This document shows, one piece after another, positions 1 to 9,015 of a stretch of 64,000 nt of DNA. Position 1 is the stretch's first letter. Each line of letters opens with the position of its first letter. Origin of the DNA: Peribacillus simplex (GTDB lineage: Bacteria; Bacillota; Bacilli; Bacillales; DSM-1321); NCBI RefSeq assembly GCF_001578185.1, contig NZ_CP011008.1, positions 524,001-588,000 of the forward strand, in the 5' to 3' direction. The position numbers and the translations under genes are program-made. The notes beneath the pieces are model-generated. The model had not been told where the DNA came from. It worked only from the letters and a program-made list of their open reading frames with translations, and did no database searches.

Positions 1-1
1 A

Positions 2-631
2 TCCGTTTTAAATATCATCAGGGAGTTTGTTCCGAAGGATGCTTCAATTTCTGTGGCTGATTCCAAAAAATACATTTATTATCAACCGAGCAAACAAGTT
101 GACCTAAGAATAAAACCGGGTGATTTAATTAGTGAAAACACGGCGACATATAAAGCTCTGAGTGTCCGTAAAAAAATAGGGGTGCAAGTTGAAAGTAATG
201 TTTTTGGCGTACCCTACTATGGGCTGAGTGTACCTATTATGGACGAGGGCAATCCTTTAGGGGCGGTAACAGCCATTTTGCCTTCAAAGCCATTAATTTT
301 ACCGACATCATTCTTGACCATTAAAACAGATGAACGCTGGATACCGCTTCCTTATGATGAAATTATGTATTTGGAAGCTCAAAATAGGAAAACTAAAATT
401 CAGTCCGAACGTGTGAGTGGATTTCATAAAATGAACTTAAGTGAATTGGAATACATTTTACCTAGTGAATTATTCATTCGTGTGCATCGTTCGTACATCG
501 TCAATATTAACTATATACAGGAAATCCTTCCTGATTTTCATTCTACATTTTTACTAATAATGAAGGACAATTCCAAAATCCAAGTAAGTCAAACATATGC
601 AAGTCAATTCAGAAGGGCTTTAGGATTTTAG
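2..631 (+). CDS. LytTR-family transcriptional regulator (5' end outside window)
   Basis: The frame is open from the first bases of the window, so the N-terminus is missing. The GTG at 53 lies inside the reading frame and has no good ribosome binding site. The first ~95 visible residues look like a small sensor fold. The last ~100 form a LytTR DNA-binding domain, recognisable by the block around RVHRSYIVNINYIQEI and the preceding basic segment (EAQNRKTKIQ). LytTR proteins bind paired direct repeats upstream of target genes. It lies 131 bp before the CoA-transferase gene on the same strand, so local control of that gene is a reasonable inference. No receiver domain is visible in the part present. 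Confidence 0.8.
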   Translation, partial: SVLNIIREFVPKDASISVADSKKYIYYQPSKQVDLRIKPGDLISENTATYKALSVRKKIGVQVESNVFGVPYYGLSVPIMDEGNPLGAVTAILPSKPLILPTSFLTIKTDERWIPLPYDEIMYLEAQNRKTKIQSERVSGFHKMNLSELEYILPSELFIRVHRSYIVNINYIQEILPDFHSTFLLIMKDNSKIQVSQTYASQFRRALGF

Positions 632-762
632 TGTTACTCCTTTGTGTGAAATAAATGCTGGTTTATGCTCCATTTAAGGCTTTTCATTCAGAAATGAATG
701 TAACTATTACACTGGCTTGGTAAAATTAAGTGTAAGAAAAGCGAAAAATGGGGGTCTTTTGT

Positions 763-2289
763 ATGAACGAAAGCGTTTTCAAAAAAATTCGCAACGAACA
801 ATTTAAGGGGAAAGTAGTTACAGCGGAAGAAGCAGCTTCATGGATTAAAGATGGGATGAAACTCGGTATGAGTGGATTTACCCGTGCTGGTGATGCTAAA
901 GTTATTCCAATGGCTCTGGTTGAAAGAGCTAAAACTGAAAAATTCAAAGTTGATGTTTATACTGGTGCTTCTTTAGGACCTGAAGTCGACCAACATATGG
1001 CGGAAGCTGGTATCATTAACAAACGCTTACCGTTCCAAGCGGACAAAGGCATTCGTAATAAAATCAATGCTGATGAAGTCACATATGTGGATCAGCATTT
1101 ATCTCATACAGCTGAACAAGTCCGTCAAGGCATTGTCGGACCTATAGATTTTGCAATCATCGAAGCACTGGCGATTACAGAAGAAGGGTTAATCATCCCG
1201 ACAACTTCTGTAGGTAACTCAGCCATATTCGTTCAAGAAGCTAAACATGTAATCATTGAATTGAACGTATCCCATCCAGAAGGATTGGAAGGGTTGCATG
1301 ATATATATACACCAGCTAAACAAGGGGAACGCGAACCGATTCCTATGACTAGCGTAAGCGATCGTCTAGGTTCGATCGGTATTCAGGTTGACCCTGAAAA
1401 GGTAATGGGGGTCGTCGTTTCTACAGATCTTGATGCACCTTCTACAATCGTGCCGCCGGATGAAGAAACTGCAACCATCGCAAACCACCTTATTAACTTC
1501 CTTCGTGAAGAAATCAAGGCTGGTCGTTTAACTGAAAGCCTGGCTCCGCTTCAATCAGGTGTAGGATCAGTGGCAAATGCAGTATTCGCGGGCTTCCTTG
1601 ATTCTGAATTTAAAGATTTGGAAGTGTATTCAGAAGTGCTGCAAGATGCGGTATTCGATTTAATCGATGCTGGAAAAGTTAAATTCGCTTCAGGTTGTTC
1701 GATTACATTAGCTGAAGAAAAAGGAAAACAGGTTTACGGTGAACTTGAGAAGTACCGTGATAAACTTGTTCTTCGTCCACAAGAAATATCTAACCACCCT
1801 GAGATCATCCGCCGTCTTGGTTTGATTTCAATCAATACAGCGTTAGAGTGTGATATCTACGGTAATGTAAACTCAACACATGTTTCTGGGACAAGAATGA
1901 TGAATGGAATTGGTGGATCGGGAGATTTTGCCCGCAACTCACGCTTAGGTATTTTCGTAACGAAATCATATGCAAAAGGCGGCAATATTTCCAGTATCGT
2001 TCCTTTCGTTTCTCATGTGGATCACACTGAACATGATGTGGATGTATTAGTGACAGAGCAAGGGATCGCTGATTTACGCGGGTTGGCACCAAAAGAGCGC
2101 GTAGAGTTAATCATCGAAAACTGTGCGCATCCTGACTACCGTCCGCAGCTTCGTGCATACTTCACTGAAGCTGTTGCGCAAACTGGAGGACATCAAACTC
2201 CACATATTCTTGAAAAAGCATTCTCATGGCATACAAACCTAGCTAAAAACGGTACGATGCTTGAAGCAGTACTTCAAGATCAAAAATAA
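763..2289 (+). CDS. Acetyl-CoA hydrolase / succinyl-CoA:acetate CoA-transferase family
   Basis: 508 residues, the usual length for the AarC/Cat1/YgfH family, which moves CoA between succinyl-CoA and acetate (or hydrolyses acyl-CoA) through a glutamyl-CoA intermediate. Visible motifs are GVGSVANAVFAG, then YSEVLQDAVFDLIDAGKV with the likely catalytic Glu in SEV, the GGSGDFARN loop, and TEQGIADLRG near the C-terminus. The ATG at 763 is preferred over the in-frame ATG at 748 because GGGGG ends 8 bases before it. A near-consensus cre site covers its first codons, which suggests carbon catabolite control, and the LytTR gene upstream may also regulate it. It is a single gene closed by a strong terminator. 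Exact acyl specificity cannot be read from sequence. Confidence 0.9.
   Translation: MNESVFKKIRNEQFKGKVVTAEEAASWIKDGMKLGMSGFTRAGDAKVIPMALVERAKTEKFKVDVYTGASLGPEVDQHMAEAGIINKRLPFQADKGIRNKINADEVTYVDQHLSHTAEQVRQGIVGPIDFAIIEALAITEEGLIIPTTSVGNSAIFVQEAKHVIIELNVSHPEGLEGLHDIYTPAKQGEREPIPMTSVSDRLGSIGIQVDPEKVMGVVVSTDLDAPSTIVPPDEETATIANHLINFLREEIKAGRLTESLAPLQSGVGSVANAVFAGFLDSEFKDLEVYSEVLQDAVFDLIDAGKVKFASGCSITLAEEKGKQVYGELEKYRDKLVLRPQEISNHPEIIRRLGLISINTALECDIYGNVNSTHVSGTRMMNGIGGSGDFARNSRLGIFVTKSYAKGGNISSIVPFVSHVDHTEHDVDVLVTEQGIADLRGLAPKERVELIIENCAHPDYRPQLRAYFTEAVAQTGGHQTPHILEKAFSWHTNLAKNGTMLEAVLQDQK
767..783 (+). promoter_or_regulatory. cre (CcpA) site inside the start of the CoA-transferase gene
   Basis: ACGAAAGCGTTTTCAAA matches the Bacillus cre consensus WTGNAARCGNWWWCAWW at every defined position except the second. 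It covers codons 2-7. Intragenic cre sites near the start are known to act as CcpA roadblocks to elongation. Function is inferred from sequence only. Confidence 0.6.
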
Positions 2290-2294
2290 GAGTC

Positions 2295-2326
2295 AAACCC
2301 CCGCCATTAAAGCGGGTTTTTTTTTA
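2295..2326 (+). terminator. Intrinsic terminator after CoA-transferase
   Basis: A CCCGC...GCGGG stem with a 7-base loop is followed by nine T residues, 6 bases after the stop codon. Confidence 0.8.
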
Positions 2327-2684
2327 TTTGGATTCGCCCTTGTTACTTATCCACTTTATGAAATTTGTGGAAACCAATGAATCTTTCGTCAACTCCAATG
2401 GAATATTGAAAGGCAAATAGATTTTTCTCCTGTGCAATTTGTATGGTGTTTCCAATTAGTTCTTTTTCCTTCAACTTATAACGGATTTAAAGTGTAAAAT
2501 GAAGCTTAACCATCAAAAAGGTAGGGAATGGCGTCATTATGATTTTTTCTTTTATTTTTGTATATAATTATTCATTCAAGTTATGGAAATATGGTAAACT
2601 GCTAACAATGAAAGATTATCATCATAGGATTTTCCGAATTTATGATGTTGTTTCCTTAGGGGAGTTAAATAGAATGGTAATAGT
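2327..2684. other. Gene-free stretch before the AI-2E-type transporter
   Basis: AT-rich and with no supported gene. A plus-strand frame at 2539-2730 overlaps the next gene and has no ribosome binding site. On the minus strand a 43-codon frame (2343-2474, TTG start, protein-like text ending in HKFHKVDK) also lacks a ribosome binding site and may be a gene scrap. The promoter of the next gene probably lies at about 2560-2680. Confidence 0.4.
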
Positions 2685-2696
2685 GGAGGAGATAAT

Positions 2697-3803
2697 TTGT
2701 TCAAGACAAAACTGCATTTTTGGACGTTAGAGTTATTACTATTGTCTTTACTTTTTTATGTTGGTACAAAGATTTCTTTTCTTTTCGAACCAATAGTTAT
2801 TTTTACATCTACATTGTTCTTTCCCATCTTGATTTCAGGTTTTCTCTACTTTTTGTTCAACCCCACTGTTGATTTCCTGGTTAAAAGAAGAGTGCCAAGG
2901 GGATTGGCCATAGTATTGCTTTATGTATTTTTCCTAGGATTGGTTAGTTTGTTGGTCGGTCTGGTTGGCCCATCACTTTCCAAACAGGTTACGGATTTAA
3001 TCAATAACCTTCCGGATTATTTCAATCAAGTTAGGAAGTTCATTGAAGATTCAGCAGAGTCAAAATGGTTTTTGTGGACGGTGGAACAAGATTATGTCCC
3101 TTTGCAAGAAGTAGGAGATTCGCTTCAAAAATATTTGACGAATTTACCGAGTAATATAACGAACAGTTTATCTTCTGTTTTCAGCGTAGTGACGAATATA
3201 ACATTAGTGGTCGTAACGGTTCCTTTCATCTTATTTTATATGTTGAAGGATGGGGATAAGCTTCCAAGCTCCATCATGAAGTTCGTACCGGTTCGCTATA
3301 GAAAACCAGCTTTAACAGTACTTCAGGAAACTGGCGGGACGCTTACTACATACATACAAGGACAGATGCTTGTTTGCTTGTTTGTTGGGATTGGAACGTT
3401 CATTGGGTATTTAATCATTGGTTTGCCTTACGCGTTCTTATTTGCGCTGATTGGTGCAGTAACTAATATCATTCCATATGTAGGTCCGTTTATCGGAGTG
3501 GCTCCTGCGGTCATAGTGGCATTGATTCATTCACCGGCCGAAGCGTTATTGGTCATTCTTGTTGTAACGGTCATCCAGCAACTGGATGGTAATTTCATTT
3601 CACCGTTAGTGATCGGGAAAAAATTGAACACACATCCGCTTACCATCATCATCCTATTGCTCGTCGCCGGAAATATTGCCGGTATCATCGGTATGATTTT
3701 GGCTGTTCCTACTTATTCCGTTGTTAAAACGATTGTATTGAATATCGTAAAATTCATCAGGATCAGGAAAGAGGAAAAGCTTGAAGAGGATATATTGGAA
3801 TGA
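2697..3803 (+). CDS. AI-2E / PerM (UPF0118) family membrane transporter
   Basis: 368 residues, close to B. subtilis YueF. It is a polytopic membrane protein with two N-terminal membrane segments, a long amphipathic soluble region (about residues 85-155, rich in Lys/Glu/Gln), then a cluster of hydrophobic helices containing the GLPYAFLFALIGAVTNIIPYVGPFIG signature region typical of this family. Members export small molecules or work as Na+/H+ antiporters, and the substrate cannot be predicted. The start is TTG, chosen because GGAGGAG at 2685-2691 sits 5 bases upstream. The gene is monocistronic and convergent with gabD, sharing one hairpin terminator with it. Confidence 0.85.
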   Translation: MFKTKLHFWTLELLLLSLLFYVGTKISFLFEPIVIFTSTLFFPILISGFLYFLFNPTVDFLVKRRVPRGLAIVLLYVFFLGLVSLLVGLVGPSLSKQVTDLINNLPDYFNQVRKFIEDSAESKWFLWTVEQDYVPLQEVGDSLQKYLTNLPSNITNSLSSVFSVVTNITLVVVTVPFILFYMLKDGDKLPSSIMKFVPVRYRKPALTVLQETGGTLTTYIQGQMLVCLFVGIGTFIGYLIIGLPYAFLFALIGAVTNIIPYVGPFIGVAPAVIVALIHSPAEALLVILVVTVIQQLDGNFISPLVIGKKLNTHPLTIIILLLVAGNIAGIIGMILAVPTYSVVKTIVLNIVKFIRIRKEEKLEEDILE

Positions 3804-3842
3804 AAAAACGGGTCCGACTCATTTGAGTCGGCCCCGTTTTCT
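3803..3842. terminator. Bidirectional terminator between transporter and gabD
   Basis: A long hairpin, AAAACGGG(t)CCGACTC / GAGTCGG(c)CCCGTTTT, has A and T tracts on both sides, so it can serve both convergent genes. Confidence 0.85.
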
Positions 3843-3867
3843 TAGTGAAGGAACGAAAGCTTATTAA

Positions 3868-5286
3868 TTACAAACCTAACGAAATATATTTTACTTCAAG
3901 GTATTCTTCGATGCCTTGGTGTCCACCTTCGCGGCCGAGCCCACTTTGCTTGAATCCGCCAAATGGAGCTTGTGGAACGGAAGGAAGTCCGTCGTTCAAT
4001 CCTACAATACCGAATTCAAGTGCCTCGGTGAATTTGATGCCTTTGGTGATATTTTCAGTGAATACGTAAGCTGCCAAACCGAAGATGGAGTCATTTGCCC
4101 TTTTGATTGCCTCTTCATCGGTCTTGAAGGATGCAATTGGAGCTAGTGGACCGAATGTCTCTTCCTTCATGCAAAGCATGCTGTCATCAATGTTGGACAG
4201 TACGGTTGGTTGAAGAAAAAGGCCGCCGATTGATTTTCCGCCAGCTTCGAGCTTAGCTCCGCTGCTGATTGCTTCATCAATTTGTTTTTGAACCTTATCC
4301 ACTGCATTTTGATCGATAAGCGGACCGATATCGACGCCATCTTCCAATCCGTTTCCTACTTTTAGTTCTTTGACCCTGGCAACGAGCTTTTCGATAAAGG
4401 CTTCCTGAATGGCTTCGTGGACATAAATGCGATTTGAACAGACGCATGTTTGTCCAGCGTTACGGAATTTTGAACTGATGATGCCATCAACCGCTTTATT
4501 AAGGTCGGCATCTTCAAGAACGATCGCGGGGGCGTGACCTCCAAGTTCAAGCGAGATTTTCTTTACTGTGTCGGCTGAGCCCCTCATTAAGGTTTTACCG
4601 ACTTCTGTAGACCCGGTGAACGTCAACTTACGGACCCTTTTATCTTGAAGCCAAGTTTCACCGATTTCTGATGATTTTCCTGTCACGACATTGATGACTC
4701 CTTTTGGAATCCCAGCTTCTTCCGCTAACTCAGCCATTTTTAAAGCTGTTATGGGAGTCAGGTTTGCTGGTTTAATGACGACTGTGCAGCCGACGGCAAG
4801 GGCTGGTGCCACTTTTCTTGTAATCATGGCTGCTGGAAAGTTCCAAGGCGTAATGACAGCTACAACTCCTACAGGCTGTTTAGTCACGAAAAGCCGCTTA
4901 TTGGACACGGAAGCAGGAATCGTTTCGCCGTAGACCCGTTTCCCTTCTTCGGCAAACCAAGATAAAAAGCCATTTGCATATGTCATTTCGCCAAGAGCCT
5001 CTTTAAAGGGCTTGCCTTGCTCCTCAGTCATGATTTTGGCAAGTTCTTCTTTATTATCATCAATCAATCGATGCCATTTCCAAATTAGTTCTGCACGTTC
5101 GTAGACTGAGAGTGCTGACCAATCCGTAAAGGCATCATAAGCGGCATCTGCAGCCTTCGCTGCTTCAGTCGCACCGCCTTTAGGAACGGTGGCAACTATT
5201 TCATCCGTTGCCGGGTTTTTCACTTCCATTTTATCCAACCCAAAATCCGACCACTCACCGTTAATAAATAATCCGTAATCCTTCAT
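3868..5286 (-). CDS. gabD: NAD(P)-dependent succinate-semialdehyde dehydrogenase
   Basis: 472 residues, full length for the aldehyde dehydrogenase superfamily. It oxidises succinic semialdehyde to succinate, the last step of GABA breakdown. Visible features are the cofactor region TPWNFPAAMITRK, the catalytic glutamate in LELGGHAP, the catalytic cysteine in RNAGQTCVCSNR, and the C-terminal PFGGFKQSGLGREGG. The GabD-type FRNAGQTCV context separates it from the betaine-type enzyme at 21.5 kb. The ATG at 5286 follows AGGAGG by 7 bases, and the longer frame upstream has no such site. The C4-dicarboxylate symporter lies just upstream on the same strand, but a terminator separates them. No gabT is adjacent. 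Confidence 0.9.
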   Translation of the reverse strand: MKDYGLFINGEWSDFGLDKMEVKNPATDEIVATVPKGGATEAAKAADAAYDAFTDWSALSVYERAELIWKWHRLIDDNKEELAKIMTEEQGKPFKEALGEMTYANGFLSWFAEEGKRVYGETIPASVSNKRLFVTKQPVGVVAVITPWNFPAAMITRKVAPALAVGCTVVIKPANLTPITALKMAELAEEAGIPKGVINVVTGKSSEIGETWLQDKRVRKLTFTGSTEVGKTLMRGSADTVKKISLELGGHAPAIVLEDADLNKAVDGIISSKFRNAGQTCVCSNRIYVHEAIQEAFIEKLVARVKELKVGNGLEDGVDIGPLIDQNAVDKVQKQIDEAISSGAKLEAGGKSIGGLFLQPTVLSNIDDSMLCMKEETFGPLAPIASFKTDEEAIKRANDSIFGLAAYVFTENITKGIKFTEALEFGIVGLNDGLPSVPQAPFGGFKQSGLGREGGHQGIEEYLEVKYISLGL

Positions 5287-5458
5287 GATAAAACCTCCTA
5301 TTTTGGTTAAATCCATCAAACTACTAAAAAACTTTTAACTTTATACCTTTACCTGTTACATAAAAGTATAAACACTTTCCGATGATACTGAAATTTATTT
5401 GATTGGCTATTTTTTTGAAACTCGACTATTCCTTGTAGAAGGTGGAGGAGGAAGACAT

Positions 5459-5486
5459 AAAAAAGAGGTGCAAGTTGCACACCTCT
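5459..5486 (-). terminator. Intrinsic terminator of the dicarboxylate symporter gene
   Basis: Read on the minus strand: GAGGTG, a short loop region, CACCTC, then six T residues, about 17 bases after the stop codon. Confidence 0.75.
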
Positions 5487-5502
5487 ACATTCATGGTTTC
5501 GA

Positions 5503-6771
5503 TTATTTTTCCGATGAGACGGCCACTTCACCCATATCACCTGAGATGGCTTGATTTGGATTGAATTCACCTTCGGATTTAGAAATGACCACAGTAGCAA
5601 CACTGTTACCGATTAGATTAGTGATTGCGCGTGCTTCAGACATGAAGCGGTCGACTCCAAGAAGTAGTGCCATTCCTTCAACCGGAATCATTGGGAAGGC
5701 AGCTAATGTTGCAGCAAGTGTAATGAAACCGGATCCCGTTACACCAGCAGCTCCTTTGGACGTTAACATCAAGATTCCCAGAAGGGTTAATTCCTGCCAG
5801 ATGCTTAAATCGATACCATAGGCTTGGGCGATGAAAATCGCTGCCATGGATAAGTAAATGGATGTGCCATCAAGGTTAAAAGAGTAACCAGTTGGGACAA
5901 CTAAACCGACTACGGATTTTGAACAACCGTATTTTTCGAGTTTTTTCATCACGCTTGGGAGGGCGGATTCCGACGAAGATGTACCTAAAACTAAGAGGAT
6001 CTCTTCTTTTAAATAGGCAATGAACTTGAAAATATTAAAGCCGTAGATTTTTGCGATCGAACCAAGGATAAGAATGATGAATAGTGCCATGGTGATATAT
6101 ACGCTACCCATTAATTGTCCTAAGGAACTTAGTGAACTAAGACCGAACTTACCGATTGTGTAAGCCATTGCCCCAAAAGCCGCCAATGGAGATACTTTCA
6201 TGATCATACTGACTATGCCGAAGAAAATATCAGCAATATGTTGAAGGAAGGAGACGACAGGTTGTACTTTTGGTCCCATCGCCGCCATTGATAATCCGAA
6301 TAATACGGCAAAGAATAAAATAGGGAGTAAGTCCCCGCCAGCCATTGCAGCAACAGCATTATCAGGGATGATGTTAGAAATGAAGGCCATTGCGCCATGT
6401 TCCGTTTCGGAAGCGGCTGTTGTATATTGTGATACATCGCCGCCTTCGACTGAATCGATGTTGAAACCTTTACCAGGTCCTAACATATTAACTACGATAA
6501 TTCCGATAGCAAGGGCGAAGGTGGTAACGATTTCAAAATAGAGCAGGGCCTTTCCGCCGATGCGGCCCACCTTTTTCATATCGCCCATACCGCCAATCCC
6601 GATTACGACGGTTAGGAAGATGATTGGTGCAATGACCATTTTAATCATTTTAATAAATAAATCAGCTAATATCTTCAGCTGTTCACCAAAAGCAGGGAAG
6701 AAGATACCGACTGTTATACCCAAAATGATACCGATGATGACCTGAACTGTTAGATTTTTTAATATTTTCAA
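5503..6771 (-). CDS. dctP: C4-dicarboxylate:cation symporter (DctA/DctP type)
   Basis: 422 residues of the DAACS symporter family with 8 membrane helices and re-entrant loops. Uptake of succinate, fumarate or malate is favoured over glutamate because the signature stretches are DctA-like: [29 protein letters not shown] and [12 protein letters not shown]. The start is TTG at 6771, with AAAGGAG about 9 bases upstream. Expression is probably under CcpA control through the cre site just upstream, as reported for dctP in B. subtilis. No DctS/DctR two-component pair is adjacent. Together with GabD and the CoA-transferase it gives this region a C4-acid theme. Confidence 0.88.
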   Translation of the reverse strand: MKILKNLTVQVIIGIILGITVGIFFPAFGEQLKILADLFIKMIKMVIAPIIFLTVVIGIGGMGDMKKVGRIGGKALLYFEIVTTFALAIGIIVVNMLGPGKGFNIDSVEGGDVSQYTTAASETEHGAMAFISNIIPDNAVAAMAGGDLLPILFFAVLFGLSMAAMGPKVQPVVSFLQHIADIFFGIVSMIMKVSPLAAFGAMAYTIGKFGLSSLSSLGQLMGSVYITMALFIILILGSIAKIYGFNIFKFIAYLKEEILLVLGTSSSESALPSVMKKLEKYGCSKSVVGLVVPTGYSFNLDGTSIYLSMAAIFIAQAYGIDLSIWQELTLLGILMLTSKGAAGVTGSGFITLAATLAAFPMIPVEGMALLLGVDRFMSEARAITNLIGNSVATVVISKSEGEFNPNQAISGDMGEVAVSSEK

Positions 6772-6790
6772 GGTACATTCTCCTTTGCTA

Positions 6791-6807
6791 TATGATAGCG
6801 CTTTCTT
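6791..6807 (-). promoter_or_regulatory. cre (CcpA) site upstream of dctP
   Basis: Read on the minus strand: AAGAAAGCGCTATCATA. It matches the cre consensus at all defined positions but one. It ends 20 bases before the TTG start, where bound CcpA would block initiation or early elongation. Confidence 0.6.
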
Positions 6808-6953
6808 AACTTGACTATAGTGTAACAGAATGAAGAATCAGAATATTCTTTTGGTGATATTGTTCTTTTTGGTCTTTTTGGTCTTGTGGATTTCAAATGA
6901 TGGGTAGAGGAGGAAATGATAGTGATTTAGGTCTCATGTATACCTAAGCAGCA

Positions 6954-6984
6954 TAAAAAAATACCGGCGGAGCTCCGGTATTGA
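6954..6984 (-). terminator. Intrinsic terminator of ketopantoate reductase gene
   Basis: Minus strand: ATACCGG, 7-base loop, CCGGTAT, then a run of T residues, just after the stop codon. Confidence 0.8.
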
Positions 6985-6990
6985 GGAAAA

Positions 6991-7902
6991 TCAATTTTCA
7001 AATGGTTTTATGAGTGCATAAAGGGCTCCAATCACAGGAAGTTTCAAACCAGCCTTGTCAGCAAGACGCAGTGCGCCGCCCTGTAAATGTTCTACTTCGA
7101 GGGTTTGGCCCTTCCTTCGGTCCTGATGCATGGAAGAGGTTGATTCATCCGGTAAACCTGCCATGTTTTTCAAAGCCTGAGCAATATTCTGCCTGGTAAT
7201 CCCAACGTCATAAGCGTTTGCAAGTTCCTTCATTTCAACTAGGACATTTTCCAGCAATCCATTGGTTTCCGGGAATCTCCGTATCGTGCCGATAGGGAGG
7301 TTGGAGGCGGTTGTTACACCCGAGAAAGCGGTGATGAACATGTATTTGATCCACATCCTGATTAATATGTTTTCCGTCCTGCTAACCTCCATGATAGCTG
7401 TTCCGACCGCCTGTTCAAATTCATCACAAATCTTTTTCTGTGAAGGGTGAAGCGGGCCATAGATTAAATCGTGATTATCATTGGAGTGAATGACATGACC
7501 TTTTTCATCAAGGGTGGCAATGATGAAGGCACTTCCTCCCATGACGGCTTCATCGCCCAGTTCTTCCTGTAAAATGGATATATGCTCCAATCCATTCAAA
7601 AGCGGAAGGACCTTTGCGCCCTTTTCAACAAGGACCTTTAAATCTGTGAGGGTACCTTGCAGATGCTGGCCTTTTACGGCGAGAACCACAAGGTCAACCT
7701 TGTCTATATCAATTACATTTTCTGTGATATGCAGGTCGTTAAATTGATAGTTTCCATGTGGGCTTGATATGCTGATGCCGTTTTCTTTCAATTGTTCGGC
7801 ACGTTTTTTTCGGACAAGGTATTGAACATGCTGACCAGCCTGCTGCAATCTGCCTCCAAAGTAAGAACCGAGTGCTCCGGCCCCTATAATGACAATATTC
7901 AA
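6991..7902 (-). CDS. panE: 2-dehydropantoate 2-reductase (ketopantoate reductase family)
   Basis: 303 residues. Reduces ketopantoate to pantoate with NADPH in pantothenate/CoA synthesis. The N-terminal Rossmann motif is GAGALGSYFGGRL within the first 20 residues. The conserved KGQH and LNGLEH stretches follow, and the C-terminal ApbA_C helical domain carries SSMHQDRRKGQTLEVEHLQGG, with the family's conserved S..D...G.PTE-like region. The TTG at 7902 is chosen because it starts the protein at MNIVIIGAG and places AGAGAGGTG upstream. The GTG at 7911 overlaps that ribosome binding site. Single gene. Bacilli often have several PanE paralogues, so it may act on another 2-oxo acid. Confidence 0.82.
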   Translation of the reverse strand: MNIVIIGAGALGSYFGGRLQQAGQHVQYLVRKKRAEQLKENGISISSPHGNYQFNDLHITENVIDIDKVDLVVLAVKGQHLQGTLTDLKVLVEKGAKVLPLLNGLEHISILQEELGDEAVMGGSAFIIATLDEKGHVIHSNDNHDLIYGPLHPSQKKICDEFEQAVGTAIMEVSRTENILIRMWIKYMFITAFSGVTTASNLPIGTIRRFPETNGLLENVLVEMKELANAYDVGITRQNIAQALKNMAGLPDESTSSMHQDRRKGQTLEVEHLQGGALRLADKAGLKLPVIGALYALIKPFEN

Positions 7903-8010
7903 AGTGCACACCTCTCTTTTGGTTAAGATGTACTAATCATAACATTGACTGAATTTTCGGTAAATGTTTATCATTTAAGGGTAAACTAGCTGTTTTAAAG
8001 TGTGTAAGTG

Positions 8011-8048
8011 GAAAAAACAAAAGACCAGCCTGAAAGATATCAGGCTGG
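8011..8048 (-). terminator. Intrinsic terminator of LysM-3D gene
   Basis: Minus strand: a perfect 9-bp stem CCAGCCTGA / TCAGGCTGG with a 6-base loop, followed by a T-rich tract. Confidence 0.8.
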
Positions 8049-8057
8049 CACTTATCA

Positions 8058-8618
8058 TTATTTATAGACTTTTACTTTAACCGTTTTTCTGCCCCAATTC
8101 ATTGCTTTTGAATGAGAAGAGTAGAAGACGTCAATTTTATTCCCTTTGATTGCGCCGCCTTTATCTGCAGCAATGGCCTCCCCGTATCCTTCTACATGAA
8201 CTTTAGTTCCTAGCGGAATGACCTTAGGATCGACTGAGATTGCTTTTGCGTTAGGGTTTTTCTTTAAGTTAAGACCTGATGCTGTAATACCGCTGCAACC
8301 TTTGCAGTTCGCTGTGTAAGCTGTCGCATTGACGGTGATCGTTTTATATTTCTTGGATGATGTTGTTTTAGCTTTAGCTTTAGGTTTAGCAGAGGTCGAA
8401 GTTTTCTTAACCTTCAAAACTTGATTTGGATGGATGTTATCTTTTTTCAGGTTGTTCCAACCTTTGAGTTGATTGACTGTTATATTATGTTTATTGGCGA
8501 TACCCCATAGTGTGTCGCCGCTTTTAACTTTGTATGTAGTAGTAGCAGCCGATGAAACTCCGGAAAAACTAAATACCAGCAAGAAAGCAGTGAATAGTGG
8601 AAGTAGTATTTTTTTCAA
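8058..8618 (-). CDS. Secreted LysM and 3D domain cell-wall protein (YocH-like)
   Basis: 186 residues. The signal peptide has MKK, a hydrophobic core, and cleavage after VSSAA near residue 25. One LysM peptidoglycan-binding repeat follows (about residues 28-70: YKVKSGDTLWGIANK ... VKK), then a Ser/Lys/Ala linker, then a C-terminal 3D domain (about 95-186) with the conserved aspartates in SVDPKVIPLG, AADKGG and KIDVF. 3D proteins of this type are muralytic enzymes related to lytic transglycosylases. B. subtilis YocH belongs to the WalRK regulon, but I found no convincing WalR box here. The ATG is preceded by AAAGGAG. It acts outside the membrane in wall turnover. Confidence 0.85.
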   Translation of the reverse strand: MKKILLPLFTAFLLVFSFSGVSSAATTTYKVKSGDTLWGIANKHNITVNQLKGWNNLKKDNIHPNQVLKVKKTSTSAKPKAKAKTTSSKKYKTITVNATAYTANCKGCSGITASGLNLKKNPNAKAISVDPKVIPLGTKVHVEGYGEAIAADKGGAIKGNKIDVFYSSHSKAMNWGRKTVKVKVYK

Positions 8619-8639
8619 AATGAATAGTCTCCTTTGTTT

Positions 8640-8968
8640 TAAATCGTAGACTTAGAATAACAGGTATATATGACAATAATGTTTCGGTGGAATAGTAATT
8701 GTGTTACAAAAACGTTTCCGTTGATAAATAAATGTAATGTAAACTAGGTCTAAAGGACTTGTCCATTAAATGGAAATGTACATTTATTATGTCAGTATGA
8801 GCGTTTTTTTTGTTTAATAATGTTGATACCATGGCATATTTTGTTTAATTATAAAAAAATTGGTTGATTGATACTTAGTTTTAAAGTCCTGTATATTTTG
8901 TAAAAATACAACGCGATAATAGACAAATACCTGCTGTATATTTTAGTGAGAGAGGATTTTTAGGAAAT
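8640..8968. other. AT-rich gene-free region
   Basis: Carries the promoter region of the LysM-3D gene. No start-plus-ribosome-site combination, RNA motif or repeat was recognised. A cre-like string near 8700 has three mismatches and was not accepted. Confidence 0.4.
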
Positions 8969-8999
8969 GAAAAAATCCGACATCTAATGATGCCGGATG
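8969..8999 (-). terminator. Intrinsic terminator of M20 peptidase gene
   Basis: Minus strand: ATCCGGCATC, loop ATTA, GATGTCGGAT, then six T residues. The 10-bp stem has one mismatch. Confidence 0.8.
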
Positions 9000-9015
9000 T
9001 TAACATCCAAATGGA

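Noticed and set aside
2343..2474. 43-codon minus-strand frame with protein-like composition
   Set aside because: TTG start without ribosome site and a stop just upstream. Perhaps a gene scrap, but it cannot be supported.
2539..2730. 63-codon plus-strand frame before the AI-2E-type transporter
   Set aside because: No ribosome site, overlaps the well-supported TTG start of the next gene, and reads as AT-rich noise.
8690..8720. cre or WalR site upstream of the LysM-3D gene
   Set aside because: The best cre alignment has three mismatches. TGTAA-type repeats are not spaced as in WalR boxes.
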